Source: Ciceribacter thiooxidans (GTDB taxonomy: Bacteria > Pseudomonadota > Alphaproteobacteria > Rhizobiales > Rhizobiaceae). From it: a stretch of DNA of 64,000 bases. Where the stretch lies: NCBI RefSeq assembly GCF_014126615.1, contig NZ_CP059896.1, positions 2,552,501 through 2,616,500 on the forward strand. Direction: 5' to 3'. The position numbers were made by a program, and so were the translations under genes. Positions 27,919-36,456 of the stretch are shown here, one piece after another. The notes under the pieces are model-generated. The model worked only from the letters and a program-made list of their open reading frames with translations, had not been told where the DNA came from and did not search any database. How positions within the stretch are numbered: the first letter of the stretch is position 1; every line of letters starts with the position of its first letter.

Positions 27919-28809
27919 TTATTTCGAAACGTTATCGGCAAGCTGTACGGACTTGTCCGCACCGTCGACCGCGGCCATCAGCGCCTTGTTGGCGTCCTCC
28001 ACGCTGGTGGTCGCAGCTTCGAGCCAGGCGACATACTTGTCTTCTGCGACCACGCGGATGGCGATCGGCATGAACGCGTGATCCTTGCCGCAGAGCTCCG
28101 AACACTGGCCGTAGAACAGGCCTTCACGGTCGGCCCTGAACCAGGTTTCGTTGAGGCGGCCCGGGACGGCGTCGATCTTGATGCCGAAAGACGGCATGGC
28201 GAAGGCGTGGATGACGTCGGTCGGAGCCGCGGTCACCAGAAGACGGACCGTCTTGCCGACCGGTACGACCATTTCGTTGTCGACGGCGAGAAGGCGCGGA
28301 TAGGCATCCTTGTCTTCCTTGCCTGCGGCGGCGCGCTCCTCATCGGTCTTCAGCATGTAGGAATCGAAGGAGACCTGCTTGTCGCCCTGGTATTCATAAT
28401 TCCACTGCCACTGCGTCGCGGTCGCCTTGATCGTGATGTCCGGATTTTCCGGCTGGACGAGCTGCGCGGAGAGCAGGTTGAAGGAGGGGATCGCGAAGAA
28501 GAGAAGCACGAGGACCGGTCCCAAGGTCCAGATGATCTCGATCGTCGTGTTGTGGCTGGTCTTCGACGGCACCGGATTTGAACCCGAGCGGAAACGCAGA
28601 ACCACCGCGATCAGCAGGAAGAGTACCAGGAGCGTGATCGGAACGATGAACCAGAGCGTATAATGCTCGAACCAGCGGATCTGCTCCATGATCGGCGTGG
28701 CTGCCGGCTGGAGATCGGTTTGCCAGGGCGCAGGCTGATCGGCAAAGCCGGCGGAAGCAAAAAGCAGACAGGTCGTGGCGACCAGCGCTGCACAAGCTCT
28801 CTTAATCAC
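27919..28809 (-). CDS. ctaC: Cytochrome c oxidase (aa3) subunit II
   Basis: 296 residues. A signal peptide (ending FASAGFADQ) and two transmembrane helices precede a periplasmic cupredoxin domain. The CuA ligands are complete in FYGQCSELCGKDHAFMPI (CxxxCxxxHxxM) with the upstream His in VIHAFAMP; the aromatic electron-entry stretch is WQWNYEY. No cytochrome c domain is fused. First gene of the oxidase operon, 21 bases downstream of an Fnr/FixK-type box. Confidence 0.97.
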   Translation of the reverse strand: MIKRACAALVATTCLLFASAGFADQPAPWQTDLQPAATPIMEQIRWFEHYTLWFIVPITLLVLFLLIAVVLRFRSGSNPVPSKTSHNTTIEIIWTLGPVLVLLFFAIPSFNLLSAQLVQPENPDITIKATATQWQWNYEYQGDKQVSFDSYMLKTDEERAAAGKEDKDAYPRLLAVDNEMVVPVGKTVRLLVTAAPTDVIHAFAMPSFGIKIDAVPGRLNETWFRADREGLFYGQCSELCGKDHAFMPIAIRVVAEDKYVAWLEAATTSVEDANKALMAAVDGADKSVQLADNVSK

Positions 28810-28829
28810 GGTATCTCTCCCTCAAGCGT

Positions 28830-28843
28830 TTGATCCACATCAA
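28830..28843. promoter_or_regulatory. Fnr/FixK-type anaerobox upstream of ctaC
   Basis: TTGAT-CCAC-ATCAA, an exact match to the TTGAT-N4-ATCAA consensus for FnrN/FixK regulators in rhizobia. Its edge is 21 bases before the ctaC start codon, i.e. at or downstream of any likely promoter, a position that favours repression of the aa3 oxidase when oxygen is low. The site is seen; the regulator and direction are inferred. The rest of the 28,810-29,130 gap holds the divergent promoters and no gene. Confidence 0.75.
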
Positions 28844-29130
28844 ATGGAAACGCAAAATCCATGCTATGGGTTTCTGTTTAAAATCACAGTTTGCCCCCGA
28901 CCGCAATACGCCTAACCGAATGGCACTGCGGCATTTTTGCGCTACGTCAATTTGTCGCAGCAACATCCGACAGAGAGCCTTGACGGCGTCATTAAAGCGC
29001 GCTTTTCGACCGTATGGACGTCTTGCCGGTCCCAAATATGCCGCACTCCGGAGAAAAGACGTTCCGGGGCTTTTCAATACCGCGCCCGGCGACAAGAATG
29101 GCGGCGATGATTCGAATTCCAGAGGTATCC

Positions 29131-29652
29131 ATGGGTGTTCCAGCACTTCTCAGGTCGGGCGTGCTTGCGCTGGCCGTTGCCGCAGCAGCCGGAACGGGTT
29201 TTGCGCAGACGCCGCAACAGCCCGGCACCGTGCGCTCCAATCACGGCGCCTGGTCGATCATCTGTGATACGCCGGCCGGCGCCTCCGTCGAGCAGTGCGC
29301 CCTGATGCAGAACGTCGTTGCCGACGACCGGCCGGAAGTCGGGCTCTCGGTAGTGGTCCTGAAGACCGCCGACCGCAAGGCGAAGGTGCTGCGCATCCTC
29401 GCGCCGCTCGGCGTGTTGTTGAAGGACGGCATGGAACTCTTCATCGACGGCAACAATATCGGCCGCGCCTATTTCACCCGCTGCTTCGCCGAGGGCTGCT
29501 ATGTCGAGGTCGAGATCGACGAGGAGCTCATGAAGATTCTCCGGGCCGGCAAGAGTGCGGTCTTCGCGCTCAGGGAATCGGCCGACCAGGACCGTGTGGG
29601 CATTCCGATCGAGCTCACCGGCTTTGCCGAGGGCTATGACGCCCTGCCCTGA
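29131..29652 (+). CDS. Invasion-associated locus B (IalB) family periplasmic protein
   Basis: 173 residues from the ATG at 29131 (AGAGG five bases upstream), which gives a signal peptide ending ATGTGFAQTP. The mature domain has the IalB pattern: HGAWSIICDTP with the first Cys, VEQCALMQ, VLLKDGMELFIDG, YFTRCFAEGCYVEVE and a C-terminal helix. Four cysteines could form two disulfides. In Bartonella IalB affects erythrocyte invasion, but in free-living rhizobia the role is unknown. It is divergent from ctaC and followed by tldD. Confidence 0.85.
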   Translation: MGVPALLRSGVLALAVAAAAGTGFAQTPQQPGTVRSNHGAWSIICDTPAGASVEQCALMQNVVADDRPEVGLSVVVLKTADRKAKVLRILAPLGVLLKDGMELFIDGNNIGRAYFTRCFAEGCYVEVEIDEELMKILRAGKSAVFALRESADQDRVGIPIELTGFAEGYDALP

Positions 29653-29793
29653 GCAGCAGCCGGCGACGAATGACCTGACGGCGCATTGCCCTTTCCGCCC
29701 GGCCCTCCGGGCGGGCGGGCTTGCCTCCACCCCCTGCCGGACCTACATCGGGTTCGAAGGAGCGCGTCTGCCGCCCGCGCCCAAGGAGCTTTG

Positions 29794-31209
29794 ATGGATA
29801 CCGATCTTCTCAACCTTTTCGACTGTGACGAGACGAAGCTGCGCTTGGTGCTCGCCGAAACCCTTTCGGGCGCCGACGACGGCGAACTGTTCGTCGAGCA
29901 CGCGCAGGCCGAATCACTCACCTTCGACAACGGTCGCCTGAAGGGCGGCAGCTTCAACACCGATCAGGGCTTCGGGCTCCGGGCGGTTGCCGGCGAGGCT
30001 GTCGGCTACGCGCATGCGGGCGAGCTTTCGCTTTCGGCGCTGTCGCGAGCCGCCGAAGCGGTCTCCGCCGTCACCCGCGGCCATGGCGGCAGCTATGCCG
30101 CCGCACCCCAGCGCACCAACCGCAAGCTCTACGGCGAGGAGAACCCGATCGGTTCGCCGACCTTCGAGGAAAAGGTGAAGCTTCTTTCCGAGGTTGACGC
30201 CTACCTGCGCGACAAGACCGACAAGGTCCGCCAGGTCACGGCATCGATTGCCGCAAGCTGGCAGGTCGTCGAGATCCTGCGTGCCGACGGCCACCGGGTG
30301 CGCGACATCCGCCCGATGACGCGGCTCAACATCTCCGTCGTCGCCGGCGAGGGCGACCGCCAGGAAACCGGTTCCTTCGGCATCGGCGGGCGTATCGGCT
30401 TCGGCGACTTCCTGACCGAAGAGAGCTGGAAGAACGGCGCCGACGAGGCGCTTCGCCAGGCGCTCGTCAACCTCGACGCGATCGATGCGCCCGCCGGCAC
30501 CATGGATGTCGTGCTCGGCAACGGCTGGCCGGGCGTGATGCTGCACGAGGCGGTGGGCCACGGGCTCGAAGGCGACTTCAACCGCAAGAAGACCTCCGCC
30601 TTCGCCGGACGGATGGGCGAGATGGTCGCGGCCCCCGGCGTCACGATCGTCGACGACGGCACGATCGACCTTCGCCGCGGCTCGATCACCGTCGACGACG
30701 AGGGGACGCCCTCCGGATACAACGTGCTGATCGAGAACGGCCGCCTCGTCGGCTACATGCAGGACCGGCAGAACGCCCGACTGATGGGCATGAAGGCGAC
30801 CGGCAACGGCCGCCGGCAGGGTTATTCGCACCAGCCGATGCCGCGCATGACCAATACCTACATGCTCGGCGGCGACAAGACCCCGGAAGAGATCATCGCC
30901 TCGGTGACGCGCGGCATCTACGCCGTCTCCTTCGGCGGCGGGCAGGTGGACATTACCTCCGGCAAGTTCGTCTTCGGCTGCACCGAAGCCTACATGATCG
31001 AGGACGGCAAGATCGGTGCGCCGGTGAAAGGCGCGATGCTGATCGGCAACGGCCCGGAGGCGATGAAGCGCATCTCCATGGTCGGCAACGACATGAAGCT
31101 CGACACCGGCATCGGCAATTGCGGCAAGGGCGGCCAGTGGGTGCCGGTCGGCGTCGGCCAGCCGCATCTGAGGATGGACCAGGTGACCGTCGGCGGCACA
31201 CGGACGTGA
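29794..31209 (+). CDS. tldD: Metalloprotease TldD
   Basis: 471 residues. The zinc motif HEAVGH is at 251-256 (HExxxH), with the third Cys ligand in the KFVFGCTEAYMIEDG region. Other family marks are MDVVLGNGWPGVMLHEA and YMQDRQNARLMGMKATGNGR. AAGGAG precedes the ATG. TldD pairs with TldE/PmbA to degrade unfolded peptides and process small modified peptides; tldE is not in this window. Its stop codon overlaps the GTG start of the VOC protein (GTGA). Confidence 0.97.
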   Translation: MDTDLLNLFDCDETKLRLVLAETLSGADDGELFVEHAQAESLTFDNGRLKGGSFNTDQGFGLRAVAGEAVGYAHAGELSLSALSRAAEAVSAVTRGHGGSYAAAPQRTNRKLYGEENPIGSPTFEEKVKLLSEVDAYLRDKTDKVRQVTASIAASWQVVEILRADGHRVRDIRPMTRLNISVVAGEGDRQETGSFGIGGRIGFGDFLTEESWKNGADEALRQALVNLDAIDAPAGTMDVVLGNGWPGVMLHEAVGHGLEGDFNRKKTSAFAGRMGEMVAAPGVTIVDDGTIDLRRGSITVDDEGTPSGYNVLIENGRLVGYMQDRQNARLMGMKATGNGRRQGYSHQPMPRMTNTYMLGGDKTPEEIIASVTRGIYAVSFGGGQVDITSGKFVFGCTEAYMIEDGKIGAPVKGAMLIGNGPEAMKRISMVGNDMKLDTGIGNCGKGGQWVPVGVGQPHLRMDQVTVGGTRT

Positions 31210-31631
31210 GCGGCAACGTCCTCGTCCCGGAACTGGCGATCAGCGACTGGCGTTCCAGCCGCTCTTTCTATACTGACCTGATCGGCTTCGACGTCGCCTA
31301 TGAGCGGCCCGAGGAAGGCTTCAGCTTCCTGTGTCTCGGCGACGCGCAACTGATGATCGACCAAGTCGGGATGGGCCGAACATTCGCGCTGGACGGCGCA
31401 CCGTTCGAACGACCCTTCGGCCGCGGCCTCAATCTGCAGATCCGGGTGCCGGCCGTCGAGCCGATACTGCGGCGCCTGGAGAAAGCCGGGATCAATCCCT
31501 ATCTTTCCCTCGAGGAAAAGTGGTATCGCCGCGACGACCTGGAAGTTGGCAATCGCCAGTTCATGGTGGCGGACCCGGACGGCTACCTGCTTCGGCTCTA
31601 CGAGGACCTCGGCAGCCGACCGGCGACGTGA
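31206..31631 (+). CDS. VOC-superfamily protein (glyoxalase/bleomycin-resistance type)
   Basis: 141 residues from a GTG that overlaps the tldD stop. One vicinal-oxygen-chelate module pair: VLVPELAISDWRSSRSFYTD, GFSFLCLGDAQLMID, and FMVADPDGYLLRLYEDLG at the end. It resembles the small bleomycin-binding proteins more than metal-dependent glyoxalase I, as the metal-ligand His at the first strand is replaced. It may sequester a small aromatic or metal-chelating molecule. Translation is coupled to tldD. Confidence 0.8.
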   Translation: MSGNVLVPELAISDWRSSRSFYTDLIGFDVAYERPEEGFSFLCLGDAQLMIDQVGMGRTFALDGAPFERPFGRGLNLQIRVPAVEPILRRLEKAGINPYLSLEEKWYRRDDLEVGNRQFMVADPDGYLLRLYEDLGSRPAT

Positions 31632-31664
31632 CAGAATAAAGAAACCGAAGGAAACCGAGACAAG

Positions 31665-32342
31665 ATGCTGCCCCGCCTGCCCCGCGCCGTCGTCTTCGAC
31701 ATGGACGGCCTGATCCTCGACAGCGAAATCCTCTACCGCAAGTCGGTGATCTCGGCGGCGACGGAAAAGGGATTGCCGATCGGTCCGTCGATCTACGAGG
31801 CGATGATGGGGCAACCCTGGCCGGGCATCGCGCAGCTGATGACTGATCATTACGGCGAGGACTTCGATCCGGATGCCTTCCGCACCGTCTGGATCGACCA
31901 TTTCGACCGTCTGATCGCGACCGAACTCAAGCTGAAGGCCGGCGTCACGGCACTTCTCGATACACTCGACCGGCACGGCATTCCGCGGGCGATCTGCACC
32001 TCCTCGGCCCACCACCAGGTGCGTCACCATCTCGAAGGCTTCGGCCTGCTGCCGCGCTTCGACCACGTCATCGCCCAGGGCGACTATGCCCGCGGCAAAC
32101 CGGCGCCCGATCCGTATCTCGCCGCGGCGGAGCGGCTCGGCGTCGCGCCGGAGGACTGTCTTGCGCTCGAAGATTCCCACAACGGCATCCGCTCGGCGGC
32201 CGCCGCCGGCATGATGGCGGTGATGGTGCCGGACCTGCTCGCCCCGACGGACGAGATCGTCGCGCTCTGTGCGCGGGTCGCCGGGAGCCTCGATGAGTGT
32301 TGCGCCTTCTTCACGGAGCCACTGGCGGCGGAGCGGGCGTAG
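31665..32342 (+). CDS. HAD-superfamily phosphatase (subfamily IA, GPP/beta-PGM type)
   Basis: 225 residues. Motif I VVFDMDGLILDSE (Asp12 nucleophile, Asp14 acid), motif II CTSSAHHQ, motif III KPAPDPYLAAAERLG followed by CLALEDSHNGIRSAAAAG. The cap carries SIYEAMMGQPW. It belongs to the branch that includes 2-deoxyglucose-6-phosphatase and beta-phosphoglucomutase; the substrate is unknown. It is probably in the tldD-VOC transcript and is convergent with the D,D-carboxypeptidase gene. It is a distant paralogue of the HAD gene at 5.6 kb. Confidence 0.87.
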   Translation: MLPRLPRAVVFDMDGLILDSEILYRKSVISAATEKGLPIGPSIYEAMMGQPWPGIAQLMTDHYGEDFDPDAFRTVWIDHFDRLIATELKLKAGVTALLDTLDRHGIPRAICTSSAHHQVRHHLEGFGLLPRFDHVIAQGDYARGKPAPDPYLAAAERLGVAPEDCLALEDSHNGIRSAAAAGMMAVMVPDLLAPTDEIVALCARVAGSLDECCAFFTEPLAAERA

Positions 32343-32395
32343 ACCCATCGGGCGCGAAACGCCATTCCCCGTAGAACAGAAGAGCGCGGCGCCGG

Positions 32396-33682
32396 TCAGC
32401 CGTTGATCGGCATCAGCACGCAGTCGTAGCGGTTTTCGACGAGTTTCTCACAGGCGCGGCGCGCGTCGACCTTGCTGTCGAAGCCGCCGAAGCGGGCGCG
32501 GTAGAAGGTGTTGCCGTTGCGCGAGACGCGCTCGGTATAGGCGTTGTGGTTGGCGAGCGGTCCGCCGATCTTCGCCTTGGCATCGGCAAGCAGGCCCATG
32601 GCTGCCTCGGCGCTCGCCGCAGCGGCAATCTGGATCTGCCATTTCCCGCCGCCGCGCACCGGCAGTGCAGGCTTCGGCATGGCGATGCTCTCGACGGCCG
32701 CGACCGCATCCGAGGCGTTGCCGGCATCGGCAAAAGCGGTGCCGTAACGGCTTTCGGGAAGCTGCGTGGCATCGCTGATGAGTTCGGCAACGGCATCACG
32801 ATCCGGTGCGCCAACGGGAACCGGCACTTCGTTGCCGAGGCGAGCGATCACCGCACCGGGACCGTTGCTGGCAACCAGCGAGGAACCGCCCGAAGCCTTG
32901 CGGATATAGCCGTCGATGAGCTTCGCCATCAGCTTGTCGCGGCTGGCGGCGCTGCGGCCGCCCATCACGACACCGATCACGCGGCGATCGCCGTCGGCGA
33001 CGGCGCTGACGAGATTGTAGCCGGAGGCGTTGGTGTAGCCGGTCTTGATGCCGTCCATGCCCTTGTAACGGTACATGAGGTTGTTGTGGCCGTTGATCGT
33101 GCGGCCGCGGAAGGCGAAGGAACGGGTGGAGAAGAGCTTGTATTCCCGCGGGAAGTCGCGCATCAGCGCCAGCCCGAGGGTCGACATGTCGCGCGCCGTG
33201 GTGATCTGGCGGTCGTCGGGAAGGCCGGACGCGTTGACGAAGACCGTGTTCGGCATGCCGAGCGAACGGGCCTTGCGGGTCATCAGCTCGGCGAAGGCGG
33301 GCTCGGAGCCCCCGAGCTTCTCGGCCATGGCAACGGCGGCATCGTTCGCCGACTGCACGATCATGCCGAGCACGGCTTCCCGGACGGTAATCGTGTCACC
33401 CGCCTTGACGCGCAGCTTGGTCGGCGGACGCGAGGAGGCGTATTTCGAGAACGGTACCGGGCTGTCCCAGGAGAGAGCGCCGCGGCGGATCGCCTCGAAG
33501 GTCATATAGATCGTCATCATCTTGGTCAGCGAGGCCGGATGATTGAAGTCGTCGCCATTTTCCGAGGCTAGGACCTTTCCGGTCCGCGCGTCGAGAAGGA
33601 ACTGGGCGCCGCCGGCATTGGCAGAACTGGTGAAACAGCCGATCACTACAAAAAACGAGAGCGCGACCAGTAGCTTATTCAT
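32396..33682 (-). CDS. D-alanyl-D-alanine carboxypeptidase (DacA-like) with C-terminal SPOR domain
   Basis: 428 residues from the ATG at 33682 (GGAGG five bases upstream). Signal peptide ending SSANAGG. The penicillin-binding motifs are complete: SLTK (Ser51, Lys54), SAN in VQSANDAAVAMAEKLGG, and KTG in DGIKTGYTNASGYN. After the S11 peptidase domain comes a linker and a SPOR domain (KWQIQIAAAASAEAAMGLL ... DARRACEKL) that binds denuded peptidoglycan at the septum. It trims pentapeptide stems in the periplasm. A hairpin lies in its leader at 33,732-33,749. Confidence 0.93.
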   Translation of the reverse strand: MNKLLVALSFFVVIGCFTSSANAGGAQFLLDARTGKVLASENGDDFNHPASLTKMMTIYMTFEAIRRGALSWDSPVPFSKYASSRPPTKLRVKAGDTITVREAVLGMIVQSANDAAVAMAEKLGGSEPAFAELMTRKARSLGMPNTVFVNASGLPDDRQITTARDMSTLGLALMRDFPREYKLFSTRSFAFRGRTINGHNNLMYRYKGMDGIKTGYTNASGYNLVSAVADGDRRVIGVVMGGRSAASRDKLMAKLIDGYIRKASGGSSLVASNGPGAVIARLGNEVPVPVGAPDRDAVAELISDATQLPESRYGTAFADAGNASDAVAAVESIAMPKPALPVRGGGKWQIQIAAAASAEAAMGLLADAKAKIGGPLANHNAYTERVSRNGNTFYRARFGGFDSKVDARRACEKLVENRYDCVLMPING

Positions 33683-33731
33683 CATTCCTCCACGGGAGCG
33701 GATCAGAAACACGAGAATGTCCGGGTGACGG

Positions 33732-33749
33732 GAATCGGCCTGCCGATTC
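33732..33749 (-). other. Hairpin in the leader of the D,D-carboxypeptidase gene
   Basis: GAATCGG (33732-33738), loop CCTG, CCGATTC (33743-33749). It lies 50 bases upstream of the gene start on the minus strand. It may be an operator or an mRNA stem; no match to a known motif. The rest of the 33,683-34,005 gap holds the SoxR-type promoter described separately. Confidence 0.35.
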
Positions 33750-33931
33750 GAAGACCGGGGGATGCCTAGACGAAGAATGCGGCGACAATCGAGCAATACA
33801 GCCATAATCTGATCGGTGAAGCTGGTCCGACGCTGGTGTCGGTCGGGTGGGCGGCGCGGCGCACAGAAATCGCCGGTCGTGGTTAACATCACCTTTCACC
33901 GCAGGCGTCGCCGACGACGAAAAAATCCCCC

Positions 33932-33962
33932 TTTACCTCAATCACGGTTGAGGTCGTAGCGT
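33932..33962 (+). promoter_or_regulatory. SoxR-type promoter: TTTACC -35, 18-bp SoxR box, 19-bp spacer
   Basis: CCTCAA-TCACGG-TTGAGG at 33936-33953 matches the SoxR operator pattern (CCTCAA-N6-TTGAGG). It is overlapped on the left by TTTACC (-35, 33932-33937), and TAGCGT (33957-33962) sits 19 bp further on as a -10. The 19-bp spacer is the hallmark of MerR-family activated promoters, and TTTACC overlapping the box is the arrangement of the E. coli soxS promoter. The MFS gene starts 44 bases downstream. SoxR itself is not in the window. Confidence 0.8.
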
Positions 33963-34005
33963 CCGAACGTCACCTTGAAGGACCCGCAAAGGAAAGCAAC
34001 GACCG

Positions 34006-35463
34006 ATGACCGTCCACGAACGAGAGATCACCGAGATGTCGCCCGCCGCACCCGAAGAGGGCGACGGCCGCTGGCTGGAGCTGCTCGCGCCGCATTACCT
34101 CGTCGCAACCGCGATGCTATGCCTTGGCGTGGCGCTCTACGCCTTCAACGGCTTCCTCGTCAGCACGGTGATGCCGACAACCGTCGCCGAACTCGGCGGC
34201 GAGGCGGTCATCTCCTGGTCGCTGACACTCTTTCTCACCGCCTCGATCATCGCCGGCGCGAGCGCGGCCATGCTGAAGGAACGATTCGGCGCCCGTCTCG
34301 TCCTCACCGCCGCGGCCCTCGTCTTCCTCGCCGGTACGCTGCTCGCGGCGACGGCGTCCACAATGGCCACCGTCCTTCTCGGGCGCATCGGACAGGGGCT
34401 CGGCGAAGGCGTGGTCGCGGCGATCTGCTACGCGCTGATCCCCGAAATCTTCCCGCGGCGGCTGGTGCCGAAGGTCTTCGGCGCCGAGGCTCTGGTCTGG
34501 GCGCTCGCCGCCTTCGGCGGCCCGGTGCTCGCCGGCTATCTCACCGAGACGATCTCCTGGCGTGCAGCCTTCTTCGTCAACGTGCCGATCACCGCGATCT
34601 TCGTCTTGATGGCAGTCACGATCGTGCCAAAGCGGCAGGGCGGAGAGGTGCGGAACACGAGTTTTCCCGGGCTCCGGCTCGCCCTTCTCGCCACAGCGCT
34701 GGTGACGGTGCTCGTCGCCGGCCTTTCCGATGTCTCGTCGCAAGCGGCAATCGCGCTGGTCGTCGCCGCGCTTGCGATCGTCGGTTCGCTGCGTCTTGAC
34801 CGGCGGGCGAAGGAGACAGTCTTGCCGTCGGGCGCCTTCTCCCTCAACTCGACGCTGGGGCTCGGGCTCTGGGCCGTGCTGCTGATGTCGCTCGCACAGG
34901 CAACGAGCAGCGTCTATCTCGTCTTCAGCCTGCAGAACCTCTGGCACTTTCCGCCGACGGCAGCCGGCGGCATGAGCGCACTGATGGCGATCTGCTGGAG
35001 CCTGACGGCGATCGGCGTCGCCAACCTCCGGACGGAGGACAGCAAGCGCAGCATGATCTGGATCGGCCCGCTGCTCCTCGTCGGAGGGCTCGGCCTGCTG
35101 GTCGCATCGTTGCTCTCGGGCAAGATCGCCCTGCTCGTCGTTGCGCAGGTGGCGATCGGCACCGCCTTCGGTGTGAGCTGGGGGTATCTGAGCCAGATGC
35201 TGATGGACACCGCCCCCGCGCATGAGCGCGACAAGACCTCGACGCTGCTGCCGACGCTGCAATCGGCAGGCTATGCGCTCGGCGGTGCGCTTGCCGGGCT
35301 TGCGGCGAATGCCGCCGGGCTTGCGGCGGCGAGAAGCGCCGAGGGCATGCGGGGGCCGCTCATCACGGCCTTCATCCTCGCCTTCTTCTGGTCCCTGCCG
35401 GCCGCCCTCGTCTCCTGGCGTGCGGTCCGGCTGCTCCGAAAGCCGTCGGCCGGTACCCGCTGA
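34006..35463 (+). CDS. MFS transporter, probable SoxR-controlled drug efflux pump
   Basis: 485 residues with about 14 hydrophobic helices, DHA2-like. The N-terminal half has the motif C-like LVWALAAFGGPVLAGYLTE and motif A region MLKERFGARLV; TTVAELGGEAVISWSLTLFL is the usual helix-2 area. The promoter carries a SoxR-type box, so expression is probably induced by redox-cycling compounds or phenazine-like toxins, as for other SoxR-regulated MFS pumps. Substrate not readable. The cytoplasmic N-terminus is acidic (EREITEMSPAAPEEGDG). Confidence 0.87.
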   Translation: MTVHEREITEMSPAAPEEGDGRWLELLAPHYLVATAMLCLGVALYAFNGFLVSTVMPTTVAELGGEAVISWSLTLFLTASIIAGASAAMLKERFGARLVLTAAALVFLAGTLLAATASTMATVLLGRIGQGLGEGVVAAICYALIPEIFPRRLVPKVFGAEALVWALAAFGGPVLAGYLTETISWRAAFFVNVPITAIFVLMAVTIVPKRQGGEVRNTSFPGLRLALLATALVTVLVAGLSDVSSQAAIALVVAALAIVGSLRLDRRAKETVLPSGAFSLNSTLGLGLWAVLLMSLAQATSSVYLVFSLQNLWHFPPTAAGGMSALMAICWSLTAIGVANLRTEDSKRSMIWIGPLLLVGGLGLLVASLLSGKIALLVVAQVAIGTAFGVSWGYLSQMLMDTAPAHERDKTSTLLPTLQSAGYALGGALAGLAANAAGLAAARSAEGMRGPLITAFILAFFWSLPAALVSWRAVRLLRKPSAGTR

Positions 35464-35529
35464 TGCCGGCTGTTCTCCCGCTGTGCGACTCTGCTAGACA
35501 GGGTCTCCGCACGCAGGAGGATGAAGGGC

Positions 35530-36321
35530 ATGGAGCCCACGCAGATCACGCTCGCAGCCATTCCCGCCTATGTCTCCGGCCTCAGCACCGGCACGCTCTC
35601 CTTCCTTCTCGCCTCGGCGCTCGTCGCGGGACTGGCGCGCGGCTTTTCCGGCTTCGGCGGCGCACTGATCTTCATTCCGCTGGCAAGTTCCGTGGTCGAG
35701 CCGCGGCTCGCCGTGGCCGTCCTCTTCCTGATCGATCTGGTGATGGCCCTGCCGATGCTTCCCGACGCCGTGCGGCAGGCCGATAAGCGGGAGGCCGGCA
35801 CGATGCTCATCGGGGCGCTTGCCGGCGTGCCGCTCGGCACGATGATCCTCGCCCGCACCGATCCGCTCGCCGTCCGCTGGGCGATCATCGCCGTTGTCAT
35901 TTCTCTGCTCGCCCTGCTGGTGTCCGGCTGGCGCTATCACGGAAAGCCGACGGCACCGCTTACCATCGGCGTCGGTGCTGTTGCGGGCGTGTTCGGCGGC
36001 GCGGCGCAGGTGAGCGGACCGCCGGTCGTCGCCTACTGGCTCGGCGGAGCGCTGCCGGCGACCACGGTGCGCGCCAATCTCGTCTTCTATTTCGCGATGA
36101 GTTCGCTGATCACGGGCGTCAACTACGTGTTCGCCGGCTTCTTCGACGTGCCGGCATTTGCGTTGTCGCTGGTCGCCGGCCCCGTCTTCGGCCTCGGCGT
36201 GCTTGCCGGGGCTCGCCTCTTCGGCAAGGCAGACGACCGGCTTTTCCGACGCATCTGCTACGCTCTGATCGCCGCCGCCGCTATCATCGGCCTGCCGCTG
36301 CTCGACAGCCTGTTGCGCTGA
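35530..36321 (+). CDS. TauE/SafE family sulfite/organosulfonate exporter
   Basis: 263 residues. The ATG at 35530 is nine bases after AGGAGG; the ATG at 35521 abuts the ribosome site. Eight or nine helices. The TauE repeats are visible as GLARGFSGFGGALIFIPLAS in the first half and GAVAGVFGGAAQVSGPPVVA in the second. Members move sulfite, sulfoacetate or related anions; no sulfur-metabolism neighbours are present to narrow it. Possibly in one transcript with the MFS gene 66 bases upstream. Confidence 0.88.
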   Translation: MEPTQITLAAIPAYVSGLSTGTLSFLLASALVAGLARGFSGFGGALIFIPLASSVVEPRLAVAVLFLIDLVMALPMLPDAVRQADKREAGTMLIGALAGVPLGTMILARTDPLAVRWAIIAVVISLLALLVSGWRYHGKPTAPLTIGVGAVAGVFGGAAQVSGPPVVAYWLGGALPATTVRANLVFYFAMSSLITGVNYVFAGFFDVPAFALSLVAGPVFGLGVLAGARLFGKADDRLFRRICYALIAAAAIIGLPLLDSLLR

Positions 36322-36456
36322 AAGCGGAATGCAATTCCCCGTAGATTTCGGGGTGACGCGGCAACTCTCGCTTAACGCCAGTCGGCTACGGTCGCCTCAC
36401 GCTACGCGAAACGGCACCACGGATGCCTCGCCGGCAGGAGTGAAGGACGGAAAACC

